A model generated the notes under the pieces. The model was not told the origin of the DNA. It made no database searches and saw only the letters and a program-made list of their open reading frames with translations. Of a stretch of 50,824 bases of DNA, positions 16,191-23,211 are shown piece after piece (position 1 is the stretch's first letter; each line of letters starts with the position of its first letter). Position numbers and translations under genes: made by a program. This DNA is from a virus. The stretch spans positions 1 through 50,824 of the IMG/VR virus record IMGVR_UViG_3300009636_000009; one strand, given 5' to 3'.

Positions 16191-16415
16191 TTATCCACGT
16201 CGAATTCTTGGTGAACAAATTGGGTAGCGCTCTATAACTTCTCCCAGTTTTTCATAATAGCAATCATCACAACAAACACCCTTTGGGCATTTGTTTCTAC
16301 CGGTGATAAAACCTTGTAATGGAACTTTGCAATACGCACAATAATCCCTATGTTTTTCATAAAATTCATCCAATATGTGTGGATTTTCAATCAATTTTTT
16401 AAGTGGAATTGCCAT
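16191..16415 (-). CDS. Small zinc-binding protein, 74 aa
   Basis: Contains CAYC (about 26-29) and CPKGVCCDDC (about 43-52), a cysteine pattern of a small zinc ribbon or treble-clef fold. The N-terminal PLKKLIENPHILDEFYEKH is helical. Such mini zinc proteins often bind nucleic acid or a host protein; which applies here is unknown. Confidence 0.68.
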   Translation of the reverse strand: MAIPLKKLIENPHILDEFYEKHRDYCAYCKVPLQGFITGRNKCPKGVCCDDCYYEKLGEVIERYPICSPRIRRG

Positions 16416-16425
16416 ACTTTAATAA

Positions 16426-16641
16426 TTACTTTGACTTAAACCCAAAAGCTAACCAAGGTTTTAGTTCTTTACCTTTTGGTGATTTTCTTTTTCTTTCCAA
16501 AGTATTCAAAACCATATTAACAATTTCATCGGCTAAAACTCTTGACGACCAAGGTTCGTTCTTAGAAGTTATATCTATAATAATTTTTTCAGCTGCTATT
16601 TGAAATGTAAATCTTTGTTTTGGTGTAATTTTCATAATCAC
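16426..16641 (-). CDS. Small basic hypothetical protein, 71 aa
   Basis: Begins MIMKITPKQRFTFQIAAEK and has a helix LADEIVNMVLNTLERKRKS with a basic tail. No motif is recognised. The start overlaps the stop of the nucleotidyltransferase gene by 4 bp (ATGA type), implying translational coupling. Confidence 0.66.
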   Translation of the reverse strand: MIMKITPKQRFTFQIAAEKIIIDITSKNEPWSSRVLADEIVNMVLNTLERKRKSPKGKELKPWLAFGFKSK

Positions 16642-17864
16642 ATGTAAAATTTATTTTCAAGAGGTTGTCCATCTGATATCCTGCCTACACCGATAGGTTC
16701 AGGATTACAGGAAGGTTGAACAAAAATAACATTTGAATTTTTATTATGATACCCCTCATACAATTTATGATAAAGTTCATTAATCTTTTCATAATTCACA
16801 GTCTTTGGAAGAGTTGTAGTTTTATAAGCTTCATCTAATTTTACTTGCATGGAATTTGCAAATTCAATAACCTGTTCATAAGACCATGAACCATTTTTAA
16901 TAGCTAAGATTTCCTCACGGTCAGGACGTTTGACAATAACCTTGCGGTCATTCAAGATTTCCAAACCCATTCGCATTAACCTAACAAGATGTGAAGCATG
17001 TTTGGTATCGTAACCCGATTTAACTTCAAGTTCATGTCTTGCTGGATTACGATTCTTTCTCCAATTAAGCCAAGAATTGTAGGCTTCTATTTCCTTTTTG
17101 TAAAGTCGTTCTCTCTGTAAAATATCAATTACTTCTTCCTTCAAGTTGTATTCCTTGGACAAACGTTCAATGACACCAGCCTCATACATTTGAGGCCAAT
17201 TACCTTCATTAACGTCCACTTCTGAAACATTAAGAATTAATTCCCAAATGGTTGACTTTAATTCGTCGCGTTCCATTTCACTTAATGGAAACTGTGATAG
17301 ATTCCATCGTTCAACTTCGGATTTGATTAAACCAAAGATTTCACTCATTTGTCTTGGGCGTTCTTCGGGCAAACCAAAATCTTTTCTTTTTGGTTCTGTC
17401 AATTCACCACGAACAATCCATTTGCGGTGTCGTTCAATTTTCGCTAATTGACTATATGCATATCCCGAAAATGTAAATTTAGCTTTGGATGACAAGAATA
17501 AATCTCTACTATCCATCAATTCATCCATTGGTGATTTAAAAACAAAATGGTTACTGGGGTCGGTCCACAATAGTTCAATAATATTGGGATTTACATTAGC
17601 AGCCAAAATCATGAACTTTTTCAAAGAGTAAAGAGTGGACTCAAATTTTGGATTTTTTGGATTTTTCAAATGCTCCAAAAATGATTCAATAGATTTATCA
17701 TTTTCTGCCTGCTCAAAGCGATGAAATAGATTATTTTCTATTTCTTTAGGCGGAATTACAATACCTTTTACATCAACATCGGACAATTCATTATTCAAGC
17801 CATAAGCCTGTGAACCGTGGAGAGTTATGTAAATAGTATTTGGAACAAGCCAATTCAAATTCAT
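16638..17864 (-). CDS. Predicted nucleotidyltransferase, YcgL/RlaP-like (COG3541 type)
   Basis: A 408-residue protein of the DNA polymerase-beta-like nucleotidyltransferase superfamily. The catalytic signature HGSQAYGLNNELSDVDVKG (residues 16-34) supplies the GS turn and the metal-binding Asp pair Asp29/Asp31. Downstream GYDTKHASHLVRLMRMGLEIL is characteristic of the COG3541 group, associated with RNA repair. Plausible chemistry is NMP transfer to RNA or protein. In a phage this could repair tRNA cut by host anticodon nucleases, by analogy with T4 Pnkp/Rnl1; that role is inference. The C-terminal 70 residues extend beyond the recognisable domain. Confidence 0.85.
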   Translation of the reverse strand: MNLNWLVPNTIYITLHGSQAYGLNNELSDVDVKGIVIPPKEIENNLFHRFEQAENDKSIESFLEHLKNPKNPKFESTLYSLKKFMILAANVNPNIIELLWTDPSNHFVFKSPMDELMDSRDLFLSSKAKFTFSGYAYSQLAKIERHRKWIVRGELTEPKRKDFGLPEERPRQMSEIFGLIKSEVERWNLSQFPLSEMERDELKSTIWELILNVSEVDVNEGNWPQMYEAGVIERLSKEYNLKEEVIDILQRERLYKKEIEAYNSWLNWRKNRNPARHELEVKSGYDTKHASHLVRLMRMGLEILNDRKVIVKRPDREEILAIKNGSWSYEQVIEFANSMQVKLDEAYKTTTLPKTVNYEKINELYHKLYEGYHNKNSNVIFVQPSCNPEPIGVGRISDGQPLENKFYM

Positions 17865-17894
17865 ATAGATAGTTTATCAGAGAAAGCATAAATG

Positions 17895-18065
17895 TCAAGC
17901 GTTCTTAAGAATCACTTCCCTAAGATTGTCCAAGAGTTCTATGTAAAAAATTATTTTTAAATAATGACCATCATTTCCATACCAGTTTATATCCAATGGA
18001 TAACACAATCCTCTATGAAAATGATATTTTAACATTCTCTTAAAAATTTTATTATATTTTTCCAT
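17895..18065 (-). CDS. Small ORF, 56 aa, coupled to upstream gene
   Basis: Starts at the ATG at 18065, sharing one base with the TAA of the upstream gene (TAATG), and ends with TGA at 17895. The product is aromatic and basic (MEKYNKIFKRMLKYHF, GNDGHYLKIIFYIELLDNL) and looks folded and protein-like. It fills most of a 200-bp gap otherwise without a gene. Function unknown. Confidence 0.55.
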   Translation of the reverse strand: MEKYNKIFKRMLKYHFHRGLCYPLDINWYGNDGHYLKIIFYIELLDNLREVILKNA

Positions 18066-18409
18066 TAGACAATATTTTCGTGTAATTCCTTTTTATGATT
18101 TTTCAATAAACGAATTTTCGCTTTCTGTTTCCATTGGTCTGCTTGTAATTGCCATAATAACTGTAATTCATAATCAGATGCATTCCAATAATCATCAAGT
18201 TCTCTAATTCGTCTTTTCAATGCATGTAATACAAGTTTTTCATGAACATATTTACCATTGATAAACCGACAATATTCACAATCACATTCCTTCCGCCAGC
18301 ATTGGTGTGTATGGCGATTTCGTAAAATTAAAAACAAACGCTCGATGGTATCACCCAATCGAGCGTCTGCTTCTTTTTGAATTCTATTAATTATTTGTTG
18401 AGGCGTCAT
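18065..18409 (-). CDS. Cysteine-cluster hypothetical protein, 114 aa
   Basis: Helical, charged protein with a compact Cys/His cluster (HTHQCWRKECDCEYC, about residues 33-47), likely to bind zinc, followed by KYVHEKLVLHALKRRIRELDDY. I have seen similar patterns in phage orphans; no function is known. It overlaps the upstream gene by 23 bp. Confidence 0.72.
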   Translation of the reverse strand: MTPQQIINRIQKEADARLGDTIERLFLILRNRHTHQCWRKECDCEYCRFINGKYVHEKLVLHALKRRIRELDDYWNASDYELQLLWQLQADQWKQKAKIRLLKNHKKELHENIV

Positions 18410-18791
18410 CAGGTTTGGTTTCTGCTGTTGGCTGAGCGCCGCCCTTTACCAATTCATACAATTTACCCCATTCACCTTTTTCAGTAGCATTTACTACTGT
18501 GTTTTCAATCTTGGTTAGTTTTTCATCCAATTTCTTCTTGGCTTCAAATGCTTTTGGAGAAAATGTTTCATTTCTACTACCATCAGCGTTTATAGCTACT
18601 TGGTCTGGTTTAGAAGCCTTGCGAGCTTCACGGAGAGTTTCTTCCGATAACTTAATGGCTGCAGCAAGAGCATCAGCTCGTTTAATTACTTCAGCATTAA
18701 CTAATTTCTCCACAACTGTATTAACTACTTTATCAGAACCGAATTTTTCAATTTGTTCTGCCACTGCTATGTTTATTGATTTTGGTGTCAT
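18387..18791 (-). CDS. Helical hypothetical protein, 134 aa
   Basis: Start chosen at the ATG at 18791 (MTPKSINIAVAEQIEKFG); a longer frame from 18830 adds an unlikely hydrophobic lead. The protein is nearly all charged helix (VVEKLVNAEVIKRADALAAAIK, AFEAKKKLDEKLTKIENTV), probably coiled coil, ending in a disordered PTAETKPDDAS tail. Function unknown; it may be a small structural or DNA-associated protein. Confidence 0.72.
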   Translation of the reverse strand: MTPKSINIAVAEQIEKFGSDKVVNTVVEKLVNAEVIKRADALAAAIKLSEETLREARKASKPDQVAINADGSRNETFSPKAFEAKKKLDEKLTKIENTVVNATEKGEWGKLYELVKGGAQPTAETKPDDASTNN

Positions 18792-18830
18792 AATTATAAA
18801 GAAAATATCACACTTTATTACAAAAGTCAA

Positions 18831-19352
18831 TTATTTAATTTCTTTAAACGGCGGCGGACACAACATATCAACAAATTTCATTACCTTTTTATAAACTTCA
18901 TCCTCTTTAGTAAAGCAATATTTTTTGGTTGCAACTTCATCAATCCAATTTCGTAAGTCGGTTCCAAATTCCTCACTTCTTGCTTTAATATCACAGCAAA
19001 ATTCTGCCAAATATACATCAGGCATTTCTTTAATGCCACCCGGCCAAGCTTCGGGGTGATGTTTATTTGTAGAATTATGATGATGAATTGCCAATTTCAT
19101 TTTCAATTTAGCAACATCTTCTACAGGATTTCCAAGAGAAAGATATTCCCACTCTATACCAAAAAATTTAGATGCATCGTGTACCATTCCATTAGCAACC
19201 AAATTTCTAGCTAATTCCACTTCACCCAAAGCCAATAATTTTTCTGCTAATATTACGCAATTATCTTCCACATTGCGAATATGTCTCGCAATTAGGCGAA
19301 TTTTTTCCATCGTTTTTTCAGCTTCCTTGCGGAGCCGTTCGGTTCTTTTCAT
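18831..19352 (-). CDS. DUF5662-like protein
   Basis: A 173-residue protein with the histidine-rich pattern of the DUF5662 family: HDASKFFGIEWEYL, HHHNSTNKHHPEAW and a later EFCCDIKARSEEFGTDLRNWIDE helix. The His/Asp arrangement suggests an HD-like metal centre, but the activity of the family is not established. The start overlaps the NADAR gene by 35 bp; the ATG at 19310 (MEKIRLIARH), eight bases after the NADAR stop, is an alternative. Its position between a NADAR enzyme and the nucleotidyltransferase hints at nucleotide or NAD metabolism, as inference. Confidence 0.75.
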   Translation of the reverse strand: MKRTERLRKEAEKTMEKIRLIARHIRNVEDNCVILAEKLLALGEVELARNLVANGMVHDASKFFGIEWEYLSLGNPVEDVAKLKMKLAIHHHNSTNKHHPEAWPGGIKEMPDVYLAEFCCDIKARSEEFGTDLRNWIDEVATKKYCFTKEDEVYKKVMKFVDMLCPPPFKEIK

Positions 19353-19782
19353 CTTGTAACTCTTTTCTTATTTCCATCCAAAGAATACCCAATCTGTTTT
19401 TTCCAGAACCATCACCACCATCAGCCCAATATCTATCCTTGAAACTATGTTCAACAATTTCTGCATCTCCAGTAGAAAGTAAAAGCTCCTTAATTTTAGG
19501 ATATTGTGCAATTTTAGCTAATAAAGCATCTTTCATAATGCTTTCTTTGACTTGTTCCCAATCAACTCTTAAAGGACGATTCCTGTCACGTCCTATTTCA
19601 GCAGCCGCTCGCGGGCCTTTGGCAAGCCTTACATCTTCTTCGTGTTCAGTTCCAGCGAATTTCTGTGATTGGAAATAATGCTCTGTAGTAGGCCACACTT
19701 TACCTTTCAAAACAATTGGATGTCTTGAAAAATTGGAAAAATCTCCATAAGGTTCTGCTATTCTATAGAATTCAATTTTCAT
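19318..19782 (-). CDS. NADAR-domain (YbiA-like) protein
   Basis: A 154-residue NADAR-family protein. Family landmarks are EPYGDFSNFSRHPI, WPTTEHYFQSQKF and KGPRAAAEIGRDRNRPLR near the middle, then YWADGGDGSGKNRLGILWMEIR at the end. NADAR proteins act on N-glycosidic bonds of ADP-ribose-like substrates: YbiA on riboflavin intermediates, others removing ADP-ribose from guanine bases. A phage copy could reverse DarT-type ADP-ribosylation of its DNA, or affect NAD-based defence; this is inference. The ATG at 19782 is preferred over an upstream in-frame ATG at 19842, which adds 20 hydrophobic residues outside the family. Confidence 0.88.
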   Translation of the reverse strand: MKIEFYRIAEPYGDFSNFSRHPIVLKGKVWPTTEHYFQSQKFAGTEHEEDVRLAKGPRAAAEIGRDRNRPLRVDWEQVKESIMKDALLAKIAQYPKIKELLLSTGDAEIVEHSFKDRYWADGGDGSGKNRLGILWMEIRKELQDEKNRTAPQGS

Positions 19783-19881
19783 AATAAAAATATAATACCA
19801 CAAAATTCGCGGATTGTCAATGAAAAGATAAATCTTATCCATTTAACGGCAATTAATGTTAAACTGAATATTTTGAATATA

Positions 19882-21147
19882 TTAAGAAGGATTCTTTGAA
19901 CTAACAGGAGGTAGATAACGTTTAACAAACGGTTGTAATTTTTGAGTAAGGTCCACATTTCTTGCAGTATATTTACCAGCTAAATCCCAAGGACTCATAC
20001 CTTTTTCTGATGGTAATGGTTCGTTTGGATTGGGCATATCAATATGACCCGGTTTTATTATTTGACCCCATATTTGTTTAGCCTTTTCTGCTGTTCGTTG
20101 AGCTGGTGGTACTTGATTCCACATTTGTCTAGCCGTCATTACAATTTGTTGTCCAGCAGGTGTTTGACTCCAATGTTGAGCGGTTTTTGTTCCAAAAGGA
20201 GTATGCAATCCAGCATATCCAACCAAAGCGGCGCTTGCTAATGCTTTCCATTTATTACTAATTTCATCTTGTCGAAATTGTTCAGAATAAATTTCTCTGA
20301 CAATTTCTTTAATAATAAATTTTAATTCTGACCTATTTACTTTCTCTTGTAACATTGAACTAGTTGGTTCGTATTTCCACACTGCTGTATTCCAATGCCC
20401 TAATAATTTGCGAAAATCATTTTCATTATAACAACATATTTGTCTTGGAAATTTTTTCTTTGTAGGAACATGTTCTTCTGTGTAGGGGAAAATTTTCATA
20501 CCCGGAGGACACTTTTCTTTTTTTAGGTCAATATGACAATATGTTACACCATATTCTTTATAATATTTTGGTTCCTTTTTTGTTATAGGGTGTGAAATCC
20601 ATCTATCATCTGCACCTGCCCATCCTTGAGCTTCTTGTAATTTTCTGTATTCTTCCCATATTCCTGCCCCACCTTCATCCTCTATCATTTCCCTAGCAGT
20701 TTCTATAGCTTGACGAATAGCAGCTTCATAATTATTCTCCTTTAACACTTCTTCTATTGCATCCAATCCATTTGCAAATATAGCAGTATCAGCTAAATCT
20801 GCTGATAATAATCCAAGTCTTCTTTCTAAAACGGTATCTATTAATTTTACACCAGTTTGTCTATCTCCGACTTCTTTTCGCCATTTTTCAATTGTAGCAA
20901 CACTTTTTGGAGATATTGCTTCATTCAAATCATTTTCAAAAAATTTTGGTTTTTCTAATGGATTTTGTTTTTTATGTTTAATATCCCAAGAATGTTCAGC
21001 CCATGCACCACAATTTAAACATTGATATCCTTTTTTTCCTTTCCATGTAATATCATTAGCAGTACAATTACGAGATAACCCATTTTCAAGTAATTTTGCC
21101 TGCTTTATAATTTCTGAAATTATCAATTTTAATTGTGATTTCTTCAT
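19882..21147 (-). CDS. Modular probable head-internal protein with two targeting-like helices
   Basis: A 421-residue orphan built of modules. The N-terminus, MKKSQLKLIISEIIKQAKLLENG, and an internal copy at about 271-291, NRSELKFIIKEIVREIYSEQ, are two versions of the recurring amphipathic helix with an (I/L)xE end (IISE, IIKE). Between them lie a CLNC element (43-46), a long helix (TAREMIEDEGGAGIWEEYRKL) and a cysteine-containing segment (ICCYNENDFRKLLGHWNTAVWKY). After the internal copy comes a short apolar stretch and a Trp/Gln/Pro-rich tail. If the phage protease cuts at these sites, the ORF yields at least two packaged peptides. It lies next to the protease gene. Confidence 0.8.
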   Translation of the reverse strand: MKKSQLKLIISEIIKQAKLLENGLSRNCTANDITWKGKKGYQCLNCGAWAEHSWDIKHKKQNPLEKPKFFENDLNEAISPKSVATIEKWRKEVGDRQTGVKLIDTVLERRLGLLSADLADTAIFANGLDAIEEVLKENNYEAAIRQAIETAREMIEDEGGAGIWEEYRKLQEAQGWAGADDRWISHPITKKEPKYYKEYGVTYCHIDLKKEKCPPGMKIFPYTEEHVPTKKKFPRQICCYNENDFRKLLGHWNTAVWKYEPTSSMLQEKVNRSELKFIIKEIVREIYSEQFRQDEISNKWKALASAALVGYAGLHTPFGTKTAQHWSQTPAGQQIVMTARQMWNQVPPAQRTAEKAKQIWGQIIKPGHIDMPNPNEPLPSEKGMSPWDLAGKYTARNVDLTQKLQPFVKRYLPPVSSKNPS

Positions 21148-21153
21148 CTATTA

Positions 21154-21456
21154 TTACTTTAATTTGAAAGTATTTCCACTAACATTTTCAAATATAGGAT
21201 ATTTTGATTCTTCTTCAACGTTTTTTGTAGTTATAAGGTCTTGTAAAATAACTTTAATCTTTTCAAGCAACCGTATAGCATCTTGATGTGACAATGTTCG
21301 TGGATTATAGCCAATGTTATCCAAAATAGTTTGAATAGTTTCTTTAGCTCTCCCCGGTACTGAAACAGTGGATTTAAATCCTAATGGCGCTGAAGTACTA
21401 GACTTAGTTGGTTTTGCTATTATTTCATGTATTTTATTTTTCATATAATTATTCAA
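21154..21456 (-). CDS. Small helical hypothetical protein, 100 aa
   Basis: Begins MNNYMKNKIHEIIAKP, a weak relative of the recurring N-terminal helix. It then has a Ser/Thr-rich linker (TKSSTSAPLGFKSTVSVPGR) and a helical core (AKETIQTILDNIGYNPRTLSHQDAIRLLEKIKVILQDL). It overlaps the protease gene by 8 bp, so the two are likely coupled. A head-internal or assembly role is inferred from position only. Confidence 0.7.
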   Translation of the reverse strand: MNNYMKNKIHEIIAKPTKSSTSAPLGFKSTVSVPGRAKETIQTILDNIGYNPRTLSHQDAIRLLEKIKVILQDLITTKNVEEESKYPIFENVSGNTFKLK

Positions 21457-22078
21457 TTTCAGTTAAAATATCTCTTACAATATTCTCAACCCTTTCCCAT
21501 TTTTGGGTAATTGGATTTTGAATAGTGGTTTTAACACCTTCCTGAAGAGTACCCGATGGAAACATGAAGGCGCCCCTTGTACTAGGATTTGATACAAAAT
21601 CAAACGCTATAAGTTCAAAATCATCTTGAACCACATCTGCATCTTCATTTATACTTTTATTGACTGTTCCCAATCCACGACTGGAAATTCCAAGTCGAAT
21701 ATTGGCTTTAAATAATTCCTTTAAAATATTTCCATTTGGAGTAGGTAAAACTTCAACAGTTCCCATAAGGTCATCACCTTCCCAATGTAATTCTACAACA
21801 TTATGAGACACATTTTGTAAGTTTACAACTGAGCTTTCTGGATGGTCAAGTTCTCCCAATGCTCTTCTTTCTTTTACAAAGTTTTCCTCATATTTTTTTG
21901 ATTCACGAAAAAGTACATCTTTCTTATATAGCCTACCGTTTTGATTTTTTATATTTGCTCGTTGTAAAATACCCTTGACAACCAATCGTCTTCCATCAGT
22001 ACGAATAGCTTCTTCAAAGAGATTATCTTTGATAAATTCAAAGGTTATACAATCAACTAATAATTGTTTAGTATTCAT
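21449..22078 (-). CDS. Prohead core protease, T4 gp21-like
   Basis: A 209-residue serine protease of the phage prohead type (T4 gp21 has 212). The catalytic region reads GELDHPES (His79), then NVSHNVVELHWEGDDLMG, and GISSRGLG (Ser132/133), followed by FDFVSNPSTRGAFMFP; these are the hallmark blocks of the family. It should cut core and capsid proteins after (I/L)xE during maturation, inside the prohead. Candidate substrates here include the capsid precursor (IEE61), the scaffold (two ITEG sites) and the many proteins with LIKE-type N-termini. It is encoded between portal-linked genes and the scaffold, as in T4. Confidence 0.94.
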   Translation of the reverse strand: MNTKQLLVDCITFEFIKDNLFEEAIRTDGRRLVVKGILQRANIKNQNGRLYKKDVLFRESKKYEENFVKERRALGELDHPESSVVNLQNVSHNVVELHWEGDDLMGTVEVLPTPNGNILKELFKANIRLGISSRGLGTVNKSINEDADVVQDDFELIAFDFVSNPSTRGAFMFPSGTLQEGVKTTIQNPITQKWERVENIVRDILTEIE

Positions 22079-22079
22079 A

Positions 22080-23210
22080 TTAAACGTTCCATCCTATCTC
22101 TTTAACATATTCCAAGAGATAATATCTACCATTTTTAACTATATCAACCAAACCTTTCGAATATTGGCCATAATACGTTTGTCGTCTCATAGCATCAATT
22201 GCAGCCAATTTTATATCTCTGTTATCTATATTATTTATCATATGATTTTCAGGAATCAATAACTGGTACTTGATTTTGGTAGTATTTACATTTTCAGCTA
22301 ATATTTTTGATGTTTTCTTTATATAAGGAAGAAAATTAACTTTTCCATTTTCATCTTTTATACTATCAGACATAAATTCTACAAGAAATATATTTAAATC
22401 TTTTTGAATCCATTCAGCTACAGGTGGAAGTTTCTTTTTCTTTTTACGATGTGGAATCTCCGGTTCTGGTTCTGCCAGCGATGGCTCTGCTGGAGCTGGT
22501 GCTTGTTTTGGCACCGTTTGTTGTGGAGCCATTGGTGCTGGCTCTTGAGTAGGAACCATTGGAACAGCCTGTGGTGGTTGTTCTTCTGGTGAGGGTGCTG
22601 ATGGAGATGCTACATTTGGTTCTTCTTCATCACCAGCTTTTGGTGGTTGTTCCGCTGGTTGTTCTTGTGGTGGAACTTCTGGACCTGCTATTGGTTTTTC
22701 TTCTGCACCCGGAGCAGGTTGAGAACCTTCACTTTCAATTTTAATATTTATACCCGGAGTTAAAAAGTATTTCTTATCATTTTGGTCGGTTGCTATCACC
22801 ACATAATCCTTATACCAAAATTCTACACTAATTTTCTTAATATTTTCTATAGTGTAATCGGTTTTTGGTTGTCCATAACCGCGTGAAGCATTAGCAACAA
22901 CAGTTTTGTTCAAAAGTCTTTTGTTCATTTTATCCAAAAGAACCTTCTTAGCATCAGATTCAGCCTTGTTCTTTTTATCCTCAAATGCCCTAAAATCACG
23001 AGTGAAATCATATTCCGATGGGTCTTCCGGTTCAGGTGATGTTTCTGCAGGTGGAGGGGTTGGTGGTACCTCTTCTGCCGCAGCACCGCCTGCGCTCATA
23101 CCTGCGGGAAGAACAGGAGCAGGCACAGGAGTAGCCGGGCTTGCCATTGGTGGCTGTGGAGCCTGTTCAGTTAAATTCAACAAATTTCTTAATTTAATTT
23201 TCTTACTCAT
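22080..23210 (-). CDS. Proline-rich probable prohead core / head-internal protein
   Basis: A 376-residue protein starting MSKKIKLRNLLNLTEQAPQPP, whose LTE fits the prohead-protease rule. Two long Pro/Ala/Glu tracts (about 17-65 and 160-250) surround a small beta domain (NIKKISVEFWYKDYVVIATDQNDKKYFL), and a helical C-terminal domain follows from about 260 (WIQKDLNIFLVEFMSDSIKDE, AAIDAMRRQTYYGQYSKGLV). Disordered Pro/Glu segments of this kind occur in phage core proteins. It begins one base before the end of the 683-residue gene's spacer and ends one base before the protease start, so all three are co-expressed. Confidence 0.78.
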   Translation of the reverse strand: MSKKIKLRNLLNLTEQAPQPPMASPATPVPAPVLPAGMSAGGAAAEEVPPTPPPAETSPEPEDPSEYDFTRDFRAFEDKKNKAESDAKKVLLDKMNKRLLNKTVVANASRGYGQPKTDYTIENIKKISVEFWYKDYVVIATDQNDKKYFLTPGINIKIESEGSQPAPGAEEKPIAGPEVPPQEQPAEQPPKAGDEEEPNVASPSAPSPEEQPPQAVPMVPTQEPAPMAPQQTVPKQAPAPAEPSLAEPEPEIPHRKKKKKLPPVAEWIQKDLNIFLVEFMSDSIKDENGKVNFLPYIKKTSKILAENVNTTKIKYQLLIPENHMINNIDNRDIKLAAIDAMRRQTYYGQYSKGLVDIVKNGRYYLLEYVKEIGWNV

Positions 23211-23211
23211 A

